In this document: positions 31,496 through 46,660 of the stretch, one piece after another
How the letters are laid out: every line of letters begins with the position of its first letter
Numbering within the stretch: position 1 is the first letter of the stretch
NCBI GenBank assembly: GCA_029747015.1
Contig: JAKOGI010000416.1
Span: 110,001-174,000, forward strand
Source: Carnegiea gigantea
Lineage: Eukaryota; Streptophyta; Magnoliopsida; Caryophyllales; Cactaceae
DNA length: 64,000 bases
Reading direction: 5' to 3'
Position numbers and translations under genes: made by a program
Notes under the pieces: model-generated
Told to the model about the DNA's origin: nothing
Databases searched by the model: none
The model's input: the letters and a program-made list of their open reading frames with translations, nothing else

Positions 31496-31879
31496 CAATA
31501 TATAAACATAAACTTTGTTTACATCAATGTTAGCAATACAATGATTACTAACAAAAATATTTTTTATACAAGTACAAGAAGAGGAAGAGGAGTCTTCGCT
31601 GTCCTACTCCACTCATTAGCTTATCATCATGTCATTTAACATGATCTTTATCTTCATATGTATTACCATTATTTGTTTTCTGCTGTATTAATCTCAGTTG
31701 CATTGGATTAAGTTGATAGCTTTCTAGTTTTCTCAATAGCTACTTATCGTCTTTTTTTTTTTTAAGTTATAATATCAAATACATATGTACTAGTAATGCT
31801 TAAAAATTTTTCAAATACCATATAAGTTCTAAAGGTCTATTTCAACAAGCACCGTGCATAACACGGATCTATACTAGTA

Positions 31880-32285
31880 AGCACCAATTACTCTGTTCAT
31901 AAATATTTTATGATTACCAACATAATTTGGTTTAAATGGTTTGACAATTGTTTCTCTTAAGCAATGTTTTGGATTCAATTCTTGTCAATTAAAAAAAAAA
32001 TTTGTGATGTTAATAGGCCAAAGTAATTGGATTCTAAAAATAAGGGTCCAAAAATACCCCCCAAAAATATGATTATAATTTTTAATGAGAAGGAATGCCA
32101 TGTGCTCAGAAAGTAAATTTATACCCTTCGGATGCAATAAATTTAATATGAACAAGGCCTTTCATTAAACCTTTTAATATTAACTAGTTTTATCAATTGG
32201 GCTTACTAATTAGTCAGAACTAATAAAAAAAGTTATTTAAGTCATAGATTACGAAATAATTTAGGCTTTGCACATGCGCTTTCTA
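31880..32285. other. No gene seen
   Basis: AT-rich DNA between the Helitron end and the Stowaway element. No ORF, RNA gene or repeat is recognised. Confidence 0.6.
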
Positions 32286-32288
32286 TTA

Positions 32289-32477
32289 CTCCCTCCGTCT
32301 CATATTTGTAGTCAAATTTCGGAAATGTATCAAAACAAGCACTAACTGCAGTTTATATCGTGAAAATGATTATTTAACCAATGAAAATAGAAAAATGTCA
32401 CCGGAAAGGAGAACTTTGACAATAAAACGAGTTCATAAAATTGGATGTTTTTGACAATAAATATGGGACCAAAGGTG
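32289..32477. mobile_element. Stowaway-type MITE (Tc1/mariner)
   Basis: The left end CTCCCTCCGTCTCA at 32289-32302 is the typical Stowaway terminus preceded by TA. The right end (TGGGACCAAAGGTG, then TA at 32478-32479) is a decayed inverted copy. Length 189 bp. No coding sequence. Confidence 0.85.
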
Positions 32478-32587
32478 TATAGTACAAGTGCATACCACAA
32501 ACCCCTGTAATTGGTAGCTTATTCACTGTATTAGCAAAATAATAAAATAGCATATGTATACTTAATGGCCAATGGCGACTGCTGTCT

Positions 32588-32717
32588 GGAAATTGATACA
32601 ACTCCTCCCAGTGTGAGTCCCGCTTTCGCGGGGTCTGAGGAGATCCAGCTGTAGGCAACCTTACCCCTACCGGTATTCCTACCCATAGAGAGGTTGATTC
32701 CTAAAGACCCACAAAAC

Positions 32718-32748
<31 letters not shown>

Positions 32749-32760
32749 GGGAAATTGATA
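32588..32760. mobile_element. Short retroposed element with 11-bp target duplication (Au-SINE/RTE-tail type)
   Basis: A ~150-bp insert is flanked by perfect repeats GGAAATTGATA (32588-32598 and 32750-32760). One end is a run of about 28 T. The body (markers CGCTTTCGCGGGGTCTGAGG, AGGCAACCTTACCCCTACC, GAGAGGTTGATTCC) resembles the Au family of plant SINEs. It is also similar, in reverse orientation, to the 3' tail of the RTE LINE at about 61360-61445. Whether it is a SINE or a truncated LINE tail on the minus strand is open. Confidence 0.7.
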
Positions 32761-32799
32761 TAGCTCAAAATCCTGGCAAACAGGTCGCCATTCACTTTG

Positions 32800-33115
32800 A
32801 GCTCGCGTTAGGTTAGCTTTAGTTCGGGTCATTTTTGGTTCAATCGGATTTGGTTCAAATTTGGGTTTGGCTTTAGATCAAGTCCTTTTCGGTTTGGGTT
32901 GATTTCAAGTTAGTTGATTTTTAGTGCAATAAACTTTTCTTTACAAGAAAAACAACCTCGGTAAAAATCAACTCCGGTTCAGTTCAGTTTGAATCATTTT
33001 GGTTTTGGGTAAACTAGGGGTCGCTATTTCGTATATTAGTTTGGGCATAATCTTGGATCGTTCGGTTTGGATCACTTGATTTGGGTCACTCTTGACAGGT
33101 CTAATTATGCTATTT
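32800..33115. repeat. GGTTTGG/GGGTC-rich dispersed repeat
   Basis: Rich in short motifs such as GGTTTGG, TTCGGGTC and GGTTCA, ending CAGGTCTAA. A similar segment lies at 41580-41960. It is probably a non-autonomous element or an LTR fragment; no defining ends were found. Confidence 0.5.
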
Positions 33116-34064
33116 GGTCACCTCGATGGCCACTTGTTAATGAGCCAGAGCCAGAGGCAAGAGGCGGAGAATTAGAGAGGGCAAGAGGAAAGATAACACT
33201 TCAGAAGTTTTTGTAGGCCCACTGGGTATAGGCGGAGCAGCCCATGCCTATGGGTGCTGAAGTCAAAACAGCAAATCACTGGTAGCCCAACAAAAATGTA
33301 GAGAGAAAGTCAATGACCCAAAAAAAAAAAAAAAAAACTGCTTTAAATTTTAAAAAATGTTTTTTTGGGGGGTAACTACAAAAATATGTATACAAATAAT
33401 ATGATTTGGTTGAATTAACCATTAATTTTGCAATTTCGAATACGAAGGAAACTGGATAATTTATCAGTTTTATAGATCAATCAACATTTCTGATTCTTTC
33501 AAGTTTCAAAACCTTAACACCCGGATGATGGGTTATGGACAGAATCTTCGCTACCAGCGGTAGATAACAATTCTCATTACTCTGCAGTGTGGACCAAACT
33601 ATGTATTGGGTGCATTCGGCCTTTTACGTGAAGTGGGGATAAAGTCTAGCCCAATCGCTAATACTAGGCCGAACAATAAGTTATTTCTTAAATGATGGAA
33701 ATGGAAGTACAAAATGAAATTGAAAACTTCCATACAGCTAAAGCTAGAGGACATAGGAGAGAGGCCAACTTCTCTTAGGTGACAAGGGAGTATCAACTTG
33801 CAAAGGCACGAGAGAAAACTGTTCAAGGGTGAGAAAAAGAGAGAACTCGAATGTACAAAAATGTGATTGAATTAATAAAACTCGAGGATACTTCAAAATC
33901 GACTGACATATGAATTCAACGAATCTCATGTATACAAGAAAGCATAAAAATGGCAGACTCCTGCCTCAAAAATGGCAAAAAATACTAAGCACCAGTCACC
34001 AAAAAATGAATAACAACTCGGGTAATTAACTAATGAAGCGAGAAAATTATAACTGCTAAGCTCA
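33116..34064. other. No gene seen; 3' flank of the peroxidase gene
   Basis: A-tract at 33320-33337. No convincing coding sequence. It includes the expected 3' UTR of the peroxidase gene on the minus strand. Confidence 0.5.
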
Positions 34065-36921
<2,857 letters not shown>

Positions 36922-37104
36922 CTTTGATGTAATGTGCACCGTTGAAGAAACCATATGGCAATCTATCTAGACTTGTGAGATAAGTGGAGCTGAAAATGCT
37001 CAATGAAGAACAAAGAGAAAGAGAGAGACGGAGAGAGAGAGAGAGACAGGGGGAGAGATGGTGATGATGGTTGGCTTCATTTTGAAGGAGAAAGTGGCAT
37101 GTAC

Positions 37105-37114
37105 ATATATATAG
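37105..37114 (-). promoter_or_regulatory. Probable TATA element of the peroxidase gene
   Basis: TATATATA on the minus strand, about 185 bp upstream of the ATG, with a purine/pyrimidine-rich 5' UTR (GAGAGA repeats on the plus strand) in between. Confidence 0.5.
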
Positions 37115-37129
37115 AATGTACACTGTTTT

Positions 37130-37980
37130 GCATATTCTAATGTTTCTTATTATGAGAATTTATTAAAACTATGAACTCTTTTTGAGTCAACAGTGCCTGA
37201 CATAAGAAAGGTCTACAAAAGTATTAAAATCCAAAATTAAAATACAAAGTGGTATTCGTTAGCTGCGCTGAGTGGTTGATTAGCATCCTTAGAGCTGTCC
37301 TGTGGTTGGTGAAATTATTGCTGACTCAATGAATTTTCCTTCACCCCTAGTGCCGGAATCGTCTTGTGTTTAGGGGAAAAAAAAAGTAATTATCAAACAA
37401 ACACAATAAAGTCTCTTTCCAAAATTACAAATATTTTTCTTAAACAAAGGAATTTATTCAAGCAACAAGTGCTCATTCTACATCTACAATAGACAATAAA
37501 ATTAATCATATGCAAATTTAAATTAATTCAAACTAACGAAACTAGTTAGAAATACACTAACAGTTAACTTTTATTCAATCATTACTTTTCGTATTACAAG
37601 GTGAATAATTCATCTATATATTGAATAAATTTTGTATTGTAGGGCACATGTTTAGAAAAAAGTTCATTTTACATAGACTGGCCAATCATACCATCCTAAA
37701 TGAAATACTCCAATTTGAAGGGACTAATGGACTGCCAGTCTACCACAATTACTCTATTTATTTTTTTTACAACAAGTTAGCACTTGGTTGGGGGAAAGTG
37801 ATTTTCTCATAAAAGTTTTTTAATTTTTCATTGTTTGGCACAATCAAGGATGAAAAATTATTTTTCAAAAAAAATAATTTTCCCTTCAATGGAGGAAAAT
37901 GATTTCTTTTTTTATGAAGATATAAAGTTTTTTTTCTTCAACTCTTTAACAATGTGGTCAGCCGAAATTTAGGTGCAAAA
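37130..37980. other. No gene seen
   Basis: AT-rich upstream flank of the peroxidase gene. No coding sequence or repeat family recognised. Confidence 0.55.
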
Positions 37981-37984
37981 TTAG

Positions 37985-38840
37985 ATTTTAACGGTTCAAA
38001 TCAAAACTTGACTATCTGATGGAAAATATTAAAACAAACATAAATTTAGATTTTGAGCTCAAGTTTCTTTTATTTGATCAACATTTGTCTTCACTACGAT
38101 AGTTTAATCAACACCTTTTCGTGCTTAAACTAATCTATTGAGTGTTTGCCATTAAAACAATTTCAATGAAACTTAATCATCAAATAGAAAATGTATTTAA
38201 AGAGTCAAATTTATATTTTCAGCTCAACATTGTTTCATATAGTCAACAATTTTTCCCACCACAACAATTTAATCAATAATTTTTAGGCTGCTTAAATAAT
38301 TCAGTCATAATTTTTCATCACTAGAACAATTTTAATAGTTTAAATCAAAACTTAATCATCAAATATGAAAGATTAAAATAGGCTAAAATTCAGAGTTTGA
38401 GCTAGACATTCCTTCATTTAATTTGATCAATATTTTCTCAACCATGATAATTTAATTGACGTTTTTTGTACTTCAACAATTTAGTCGATATTTTTAACCA
38501 CTAAAATAATTGCAGCAGTTTGAATCAAAACTTGATCATCAAATAAGGAAGATTAAAATATGTTCAAATCCGTATTTTGAGCACAATATTCCTTCATCTG
38601 ATGAACATTTTTCTTCACCACGATAATTCAATCGACATTTTTCACCACTTAAACAATTCAGTTAATATTTTTCATTGCTAAAATAATTTCAACGTTTTAT
38701 ATCGAAACTATATTATACGATAGGAATATTAAAAAAGCTCAAATATGAATTTTAAGCTCAATATTTCTTCATTTTATCAATATTTATCTCTGTTATGACC
38801 ATTCAATCGACAATTTTTTTTTTTGCCATTTAAACAACAT
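37985..38840. repeat. Degenerate tandem repeat, ~177-bp period, about five units
   Basis: The motif TCAAAACTTGATCATC (with variants) recurs near 38000, 38168, 38346, 38525 and 38702. Each time it is followed by similar blocks (GATTAAAATA, TTGAGCTCAA, ATTCCTTCAT, CACCACGATAATT, AACAATTCAGT). The period is 168-179 bp. No coding sequence. Confidence 0.8.
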
Positions 38841-39439
38841 CATAGACGTTCTTTTTTTTCCTATGGAAAGTGATTTATCTTATACTAAACGACGAAAAAT
38901 GTGACATGAAAATTAATTTTTCTTAGAAAAATATATATTTTCCATCAAAAATGATTGTTCAAGGAAGCTATTTTTCTTTTAATTGAACGCTACCTAGGAA
39001 AAGTTTAAATGTGTTTGCATAGGACAAGTGCGTGCCTATAGTTTCTGTTTAAGAGACGTAATCAAGTGAAGGGCCTATTGGATTTAAGACATGGATACAT
39101 CACAAATATCTTTCATTTGTTGAGGAACGAACAAGTACGCAATTTTTCCAATTGGAGTCAACTAGTGTAAAGGCTTTAAGAGATATATATTACTAAATAT
39201 TTATATTTATATTTTGCTTATATTGATATTTATTTCTCCATATGCATGTAAAAAGTATGCATATTTTCTTACAATTAATTTTTCATCCATTTTAATGTAG
39301 AAGGGTCAAACAATCAATAATAGTTGCAGTGGAGTTGTTTATTGAATACATCAACTGACAGAAAGATGTTTAGAATGGATGCCTTTCTTTTAGTAGAATG
39401 ATACACATAGCGTTATACAAGGTATTTCTTAGGTGTATT

Positions 39440-40030
39440 GTCTTGATTTAAAATTATATCATTATATATTAAATTGACAAAAAAGGTATAAATGCATAGT
39501 GGAAAGGTATTAATACCTATAAATTATGGAATCATCTTTTTAGTCATAATTTTTCTCAATTATAAAATTACTCGTATCATATGTCTCCATGCATAGAATT
39601 GATCGAATTAGGGTTTCATTTTATGCTGACGACAACTAATGGTTTACAATTGTTAACTAATCATAACCTTTCAAAATTTGGATATTTTAAATCATATGAT
39701 ATACTATTTTCAGCTAAGGTAAGATGTTCAAAAAGTGTCTTGCAGCAAGTCATAAAGCTAAATCAAAAGTAAAAAATCATCTTAACAGTGAAATACTAAA
39801 ACCAAAATCATGAATGTTTGGCCACAGGACACTTGTAAAAATTATATTATCATGTATTAGATTGAAAAAAAAAAAAGAGGATGATTGAATAGTGGAATAG
39901 TGTTGCGACCTATAAATGGTATACAATCATCTTTTTCTTCATAATTTTTTACATTTATAAAATTACGCGTATCATACGTTGTCGCGGATGAAGTTAGTCA
40001 GATTAGGATGTCAATTTGTACCTGTCGGTA
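39440..40030. repeat. Diverged direct repeat of about 170 bp
   Basis: 39480-39615 (TATAAATGCATAGTGGAA, CCTATAAATTATGGAATCATCTTTTT, shown by its first part at 39519, TTATAAAATTAC) recurs at about 39880-40010 (GAATAGTGGAA, CCTATAAATGG, TTATAAAATTACGCGTATCATACG). Non-coding. Confidence 0.6.
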
Positions 40031-40774
40031 TAACCGATGAATATTTAAACTTCAACATATGATTAATTTTAATTATTAAAAACTTAGTAATTTTCAACTA
40101 TAAAATATATTAACTTAAATTAAGACAAGATTTTTAAAATATCTAAAATAAAATATTTTAGAAGTATCTTACACAATGCATACTAAAACAGGGAGAGGAA
40201 AAAAAACCATCATATTGCATCCTATATAACTTCATCCTTAGGATCCATTGGCTGGTAAGAAAAGGACCGATGACGAAAACGAGCAACGCCGGAAAAATAG
40301 CTGTCATGTGTGAAAGAAGATGCTCTACGATAATTCGACCCCTCGTCAATGAATTGATCAGACAGTTGTAAATCGTAAACGCGTTGCTGAACAGTTCCTT
40401 TTTTTCTTTTTTTTTGGGGGGGTGAGGATAAGAGTTCCCAAAAATTGTATTATTGAGCAAAGACACCGTTAGGAATCTCTAGGAAAAGGTTGAGAGTCGG
40501 CAGTTCAGAACATTTTTAGTGTTCTTTTCCATTTCTAGTAGTTTTATAATGTTACGTCTGCCTATTTGACACCTAAGGTTGCCTCAATCATTGGATTCTC
40601 GATCTTGAACTTTCTCCTTGATCTACGCGTTTGAGGTTTGGCTGAAGTGGAGGGAGTTTGCCACTAATTACAATTGTATTGGGAAATTAACAGAAATTGT
40701 CGAGTCTGGGGTACTAATCGTGCTACTTAGAAGATTAAATTATCATCAAGAGTAAAGGTCAAAGTAGATGTGGG

Positions 40775-41535
40775 GCGCGGGATGGGCCGGGCATCCTGCC
40801 GCGTTAAATTGTGGGTTGATGGGCCGAAACTTGTCGAACCTCGCCGCTCGTTTTAGTAGACGTAGCGGTGGCAATAGATCGGATTTAGATCGGGTGAACC
40901 ATTGCTTCATCCTGTTCACCAATTACTCGCAAAAATTTAATCCGATCCATCCATCCACCATCCGCGATTGAAAACGGGTGGATTGTTGTAAACGAGTGAT
41001 GAAAGCTTATATGTAATATGTTAGCAAATTTATATAAAAAAGTAGGTTTTGTCGTTTGAAAAGTTTCAAAAAATATATTTTAGATATAAGGAATGAATAA
41101 ATATCGTATTCATTATATTGAACTTGACAAAAATCATAGAATTAACAACATAATTGTCCAAAAAATAAGTAAAATTTAAGGGACAGAAATAAAAAGTAAA
41201 CTATTTGCAAATAGGAGATAAACAGGTCGATCCTTAGGCGGGTAATGGATTGGGTGGTAGGTGGTACGGAGCATTAATCACCCGGATCACATCTAATCCA
41301 CCAAGCCAACATCTATCATCCATTCATTATCCATATATTTTGGGTTCACCGGCTTTTTTAGGTCGAATGGAATGGATATCCATTATGTGCGGGTGAAATT
41401 GCCACCGCTAAGTGAGGCGGGTCACGGGTCGAGCGAGTTAAGCATTACAATTATATTGTAACATTATTAAAATTTGTTTAAAGTAAAATCCAACCTGCAC
41501 TGCAACACAAAACGTGGCAGGTCGGCCCGCCCTGT
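40775..41535. mobile_element. Older inverted-repeat element hosting the hAT insertion
   Basis: The left arm GGGCCGGGCATCCTGCCGCGT (about 40783-40803) is matched by the inverted right arm ACGTGGCAGGTCGGCCCG (about 41512-41529). The hAT-like element lies between them. No TSD could be assigned. Confidence 0.4.
40863..41410. mobile_element. Non-autonomous hAT-like element
   Basis: Perfect 13-bp terminal inverted repeats, TAGCGGTGGCAAT (40863-40875) and ATTGCCACCGCTA (41398-41410), of hAT type, with ends rich in GGGTGAA/TTCACCC motifs. 548 bp, no transposase. The flanking 8-mers AGTAGACG and AGTGAGGC are only partly alike, so a decayed TSD is possible. Confidence 0.75.
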
Positions 41536-41579
41536 AAACCATCTTATACAGGTCTGGGCCGGATTTGATGCGGGATGAG

Positions 41580-41965
41580 TACATATGGACTAGACTTGAC
41601 AAATGGATCATTTGGTTTGGGTACAGGCGGGTTAAGTTTCGCCAGCACATGTTTCAAATTAGGTAACATTTCGGGTCGGTTCGATTTGGTTCGGGTGAAC
41701 TTTGGTTCGCGTCGATTTTGGGTTAATTGATTTTTGGTCTGATACATTTGTCATGCAAAAATAAGCAACTTTATAGAAAATTTCATGTTGGTTATAGTTC
41801 AGTTCAAGTCAATACGTGTTTCGGGTCTACTTCAAGTGAATATATTTCGGATGTCGGGTGGGGAATGGATCCGAGTCATTCGATTCGGGTTACGGATCTT
41901 GGTCAGTTTTACTAGGTCTAGAATAGACCCGGGTTGAACCGGCCCAGATTCCAGCTCTAGGTCAA
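41580..41965. repeat. GGTTCGGGT-rich dispersed repeat
   Basis: Similar in composition and motifs to 32800-33115 (TTCGGGTC, GGTTTGG, end ACTAGGTCTAG). Unclassified. Confidence 0.5.
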
Positions 41966-41969
41966 AGGC

Positions 41970-43050
41970 CCATGGTGAAATGTATGAAAGGAATTTAATT
42001 TCACATTGCTCTTTCTTCTCCCAGGTTCGGATTGCGTTTCATTCGTTTAGATGCAAATGCCCAAGAGAATGTTAAGCGATCAACGCCACAGCAATACCAA
42101 TACTCATATGAGTTAAGGTCACCACCTAGTAAGACCATGGTCCACGATGATTATTTGGTGTATCATTTGGTGTATAATCAAAGGTCTATGTATGCCAACT
42201 AAATAGTATTATTAAGATTGTTACCATAGTGTCAACGTCCGTGTTGCTTTCTTTATTGTTTTATTTTATAATTATTGGCCCACGCGATTTAAGAAAAATG
42301 GGCTTATTTGATCCCATAATTTTTTTGATGTGGAAACTCTTGAAAGATGCATTCATGTTTAATTTAGAAAGATAGGAAAAAAAGGAGTATAACATTTTAA
42401 AAAAAGTCAACCCTCAGTTTAAATGTATTCGTAGAGTAATGCTGTAACACAAGTCAGCAATCTGGGTCTAATTAGGGAGTCTTTCCTACAATTCCACCTT
42501 CATAACCCTTTTTCTATCCGTCACTCATGTTCTAGGTTAGGAGAATTGAACACAAGTTATATGTAAAGTGGCCATAACTAGACGCTCTAAGTCATTGCCT
42601 GTCACACTACGCACATTGAGCACCAAGGGAGATATAATAACACTTCAAACGGGAACTTTTCAAGTCAAATCCATGATGGCAGAACCCAGGGAAGTGAAAA
42701 GTTGCACATCAACAATCAAGAAAACATCAGTTAGGATTTTTACCCCCTTAATATGAAATTGGAAGAAGCTGTTGGTCCCCCATACCAATAAGACCTCGTA
42801 AAGCTTGTTAGGCCTACGCCAGAACCACAACTAAATAAAAGACCTAGGAATTGGGATGATACTGCGTACAATGATTACCACTGATGCAGTGGTCATTCTA
42901 CCAATTAGTGTTGAAAACTGAAAAACCTTGTCCGGGGTAGATGTCTAATGATGTGATACCTCTATCCCTCTAATTCAACAGCTTAAAGACAAGGCCAAAG
43001 AAACTCCCTCAAGATAAGAAGACTCAAAATAAGATCCCACAGGAAATATC
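41970..43050. other. No gene seen
   Basis: No recognisable protein, RNA gene or repeat. A 62-codon open frame at 42568-42756 has no family resemblance. Confidence 0.5.
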
Positions 43051-44369
43051 GTTGCTCGGGTCGGATAAAATCGGTTTCAAAAAGCAAAATTCCGATAGGG
43101 AATATGTATAGCGACGGATAAAAATTAGTCATGAAAACCCCCTTTGCTAAAAAAACTATCGTCGGATAGTTTGATCCGTCGCCTTTAGCATCCGATTTTG
43201 TGTCGGATTCTGTCGGACGTTAGTTAGGAATTGACTCATGGTAAACCCTATTAGTGACGAGCATCAGTATCTTAGCATCCGATAAATCTAACACTAATGG
43301 GGATGCACTATTCAGTTCGTCGCTAAACTTAGACCAAGATTCACTACCTGCTCAACATCAGTGCCAGATTTTTCACGTTCAACATCTGCATATTCGACGC
43401 TAATGGAGACAAATAGATGTTCTGTCACTAATTCTGAGTATTCCTAGTTAGTTTTACTGTAGACTTGTCCGATGCTAATGATATGCAATTTGCAGCTAAT
43501 TTTTTTAATTTAGGCATTTTTTTTCCTTTTTTGGCATTTCCTGTGCATGTACGTTCTCATTTCAGTCACTCATACACATTCTATACATTCACGTCATCTC
43601 AAGCCCATCCACAAATATACAAGCAATCATCCATTTCCAAAGCATACCATTGTCCAGCAAAGTTCCTTACACAATTCAAGGAAGAAGTATACTTAGTCTA
43701 TTTGGAAAAAAAGTACAAAATATATCACACAAAAAAGCAATACATAGAGACATTCACAATACACAAATATTACGATTTTTACCTAAAAAGTACTCCACAA
43801 AGGCTCCAACTCATGCTCAGGGAGATTCAAAACGCACGAACACTGACCATCATAAAAACGCTTCATAAAGGCGAATATAGCCATTGATAAAGTTGAATTA
43901 ATAAACCTGTAACAATAATTATTTTCCATAAATAAGATGAAATGAAAGTATAAAAGTAATCTCAAAATAAGCATATTCACTAATATACGTACCAGTAGTT
44001 CTCATTTGATTAAACCTTCATCCTAAATGCTGTCTCCTATCATGAGCCTTGCCTCTCTATTGATTAAGATTAGACAATTGAGTGATTGGTACCATAATTT
44101 TATCCCGTACCAATAATAGACTCATCATGATTTAGTGCAAAACCTTTTCTCCTTTGATGTATTTGTAATTCATGCAACAAATCATAAAGATTTAGATAAA
44201 AAACAAATATCAAAGAACATAGAAAAATATCATAATGCAAATAAAAAGCTACTTGCAATTCATAATGGATCACTGCTACTAGATTACAATAATCATTTCA
44301 AAATATATAAATACATCATACATAATCGCCAACATCATCATCATACAATGAAAGATTTTCCTCATCTCC

Positions 44370-46655
44370 TTACCCTTCCAAATTAGTAATCTCACTTCCT
44401 GAACTTGAATTATCGTCATCATCTTCCTCATCACTAATCTCCGTAAATTGAAATTCAGCTTCTTGGACGCCTTCAAACTCACATGAAGTGGGAGGTTTAT
44501 CATTGTGTATCCCCTTGAAATGTTGTATCATCAAGTGGGGCTTCAATTGTTGACATTGGTTTAGCCTTAATGATTGCCCACTATTGATTTCTATTGTTTC
44601 TTGTACTCAGATAAGGGGAGAAATGCACTTGCATCACTAAGGACGTTAATACAAATGGATCATACTTAGGGTACATTTTGTATGATTGATATCCAGTAGT
44701 TTATATCGTTCATGTGTACTAATGCCTTATGTAGGGTCAAACCATTCACATTTGAAGAAGACTATCTCATAAGTGCTAGATTTCGCTACGTGTTGTAACT
44801 CAATCACATCTCGTAAAATGTTATAGTAATCAATGCCATTTACACCCTTCATAAGATATTCCATTGTTCACAGTTGACTTGTTTTGCCTATATTCTTTTA
44901 GTATGAACGTTGTAGTTATTTATGGAGTAGTGATTCCAATTGTGCAGATCTTTCTTTAGACTATGTGTCAAACTTATAATGAATTCATCATTCTCATTTG
45001 AATTGAAGATCTACGCAATTACAATACGTGTTAATGATCGAATCAATTATTTTCTTCTAAACCTAATACTGTATTATTAGTATACTAACCTTTTCCATAA
45101 ACTAGTTGGGCATTTATTTCTCAAACTTACCCTACCCTTCACCATTCTTGACATGTGGATGTAGTCTAACCATTTCATCCTCAAATCACCTATGTTCATG
45201 AAAATTTGGTTATTGTTACTTAGTTGTAATAAAAATATGACATCTGACAAGAGGCTTCAAATTACCTAACAAAGGTGATGACACTCATATCCGCTAGATT
45301 TTCCAACAGTTCACAATTGGAATGATGTAAGCATGAGCTGCATTGAGTTCTTGTTGATCAACGTATCTAATGCAGCCTTAATTAAGGACATGCCCCACAT
45401 TTGAAGAAAATACCTCAAGAATTGCTCATCATAATTCTCCTCTACATTAGGACAAATATTTTATACAAGATTTCTTGTTTTTGGGTCAAAGTTTTGATCA
45501 AAGTAAATGGCAGAAAAATTTAAAATCTTTTCTCTTAAATATGCATTGCATATTGATGCTTTGACACTCATTTTGTTGCAAATTTTCTTCAGCAAATGCT
45601 GTAAAAACCTTCGTCATAAGTTAAAGTAATGAGTGGCTAAGAGACTTCTCATTATCACGCTTAAATGGTAAGTGAATGAGAATCGCATACCTTTTAAATG
45701 TATACATCCACCTATATTGAACAGGTCCAGTCATTTTAGCCTCATATGGTAAGTACGCAAGACAATGTTCCATTAATTAAAAATAATAGAGGAAAAATAA
45801 TCTCCAACTTACACAATATTTTAATGATCTTTCTCTCCAAGCAGAGAGCCTTAATTTGCAAATCGGATGCATATACATCCCTAAAGAATTAGCTCAGTTC
45901 AATAAGAACTTTCTAAATGTTTATAAAAAGTAATTCCCTCACAGTTGCAGGTGATCACCTCTCTATAAAGATGTGACAATCATGACTTTTAGAATTATAC
46001 AACTTTGCATGTTTACCATTCGCACATCAACTTAAATTGATAGCATAACTGTTGGGAAGCTTGAGCACCATTAGCCAGTCATGTAAGGCCTTAGCTTCTT
46101 CTTTACCAATAATATATGGAGTGCTAGGGACGGTTTTACTTCTTCCTTCATCTTCATGTTTGGTTGTGTGGATTGAAGCCTTCAACACTTACAACGAGTG
46201 GCTAAGTTCCTTCTTGCATTAAGGATGCATTCACTTTGTTGAACACATTCTTCTCAACATGCATAACGTCCAAATTGTGGCGTACGAGAAGGTTTTTCCA
46301 ACATGAAAATCCCCAAAATGTTCTTCATTTTGTTCAATTATGAGACTCAAGGTAGCCATCCATTGTACCATGGTAATCAATAGAGTTAGACATCATACGT
46401 TTGTGGTCCTATACCTAAAAACCTTTGAGCTGAGGAGAAGGATGTGAACGTTCAACCTTATTCTCTAGGAAGGCACTCTTATTGGACAAAAAAGATGATT
46501 TTGGGGAAGAAATTGTCCATAACATATAGACCATACATGTTTCTTCCCATGTTTTAGCCTAAATGCCTTGTCTTCTCCATGTAATACGGACAAACTAATT
46601 TTTCATATGTAAACCAACCTGAAAGCATGCCGCATGCTAGAAGTTACTTATAGTC
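44370..46655 (-). pseudogene. TNP2-like CACTA transposase, C-terminal two thirds
   Basis: Reading the minus strand downward: GMLSGWFTYEKLVCPYY (near 46620), NKSAFLENKVERSHPSPQLKG (near 46465, shown in part), HNLDVMHVEKNVFNKVNAS (46275-46220), NSKSHDCHIFIER (near 45985), LPYEAKMTGPVQYRWMY (near 45735) and YYNILRDVIELQH with FFKCEWFDP (near 44840-44750). These match the TNP2 core and C-terminal domain in order. Many stops and frameshifts. Confidence 0.85.
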
Positions 46656-46660
46656 CACAT

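Larger units (their letters stand above)
24844..31877 (+). mobile_element. Degenerate Helitron (Rep-helicase plus RPA-like gene)
   Basis: The 3' end is clear: a hairpin CCGTG-CATAA-CACGG at 31852-31866, then ATCTATA and CTAG at 31874-31877 followed by T, the canonical Helitron terminus inserted at A/T. Inside are remnants of a Rep-PIF1 helicase and an RPA-like protein on the plus strand. The 5' end is a candidate only: A|TCTATATAAG at 24843-24853 has the expected A|TC start, but such matches are common. The element is dead, with many stops and frameshifts. Coordinates assume the candidate 5' end. Confidence 0.7.

Noticed and set aside
37985..38840. CRISPR-like array
   Set aside because: The repeats are long, contiguous and degenerate with no spacers, and the DNA is eukaryotic.
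42568..42756. 62-codon open frame
   Set aside because: No family resemblance, no neighbours or splice context, and a length expected by chance.
43465..44503. Several open frames of 65-140 codons
   Set aside because: They lie in the CACTA 3' region and read against or out of frame with the TNP2 remnant; no motifs.
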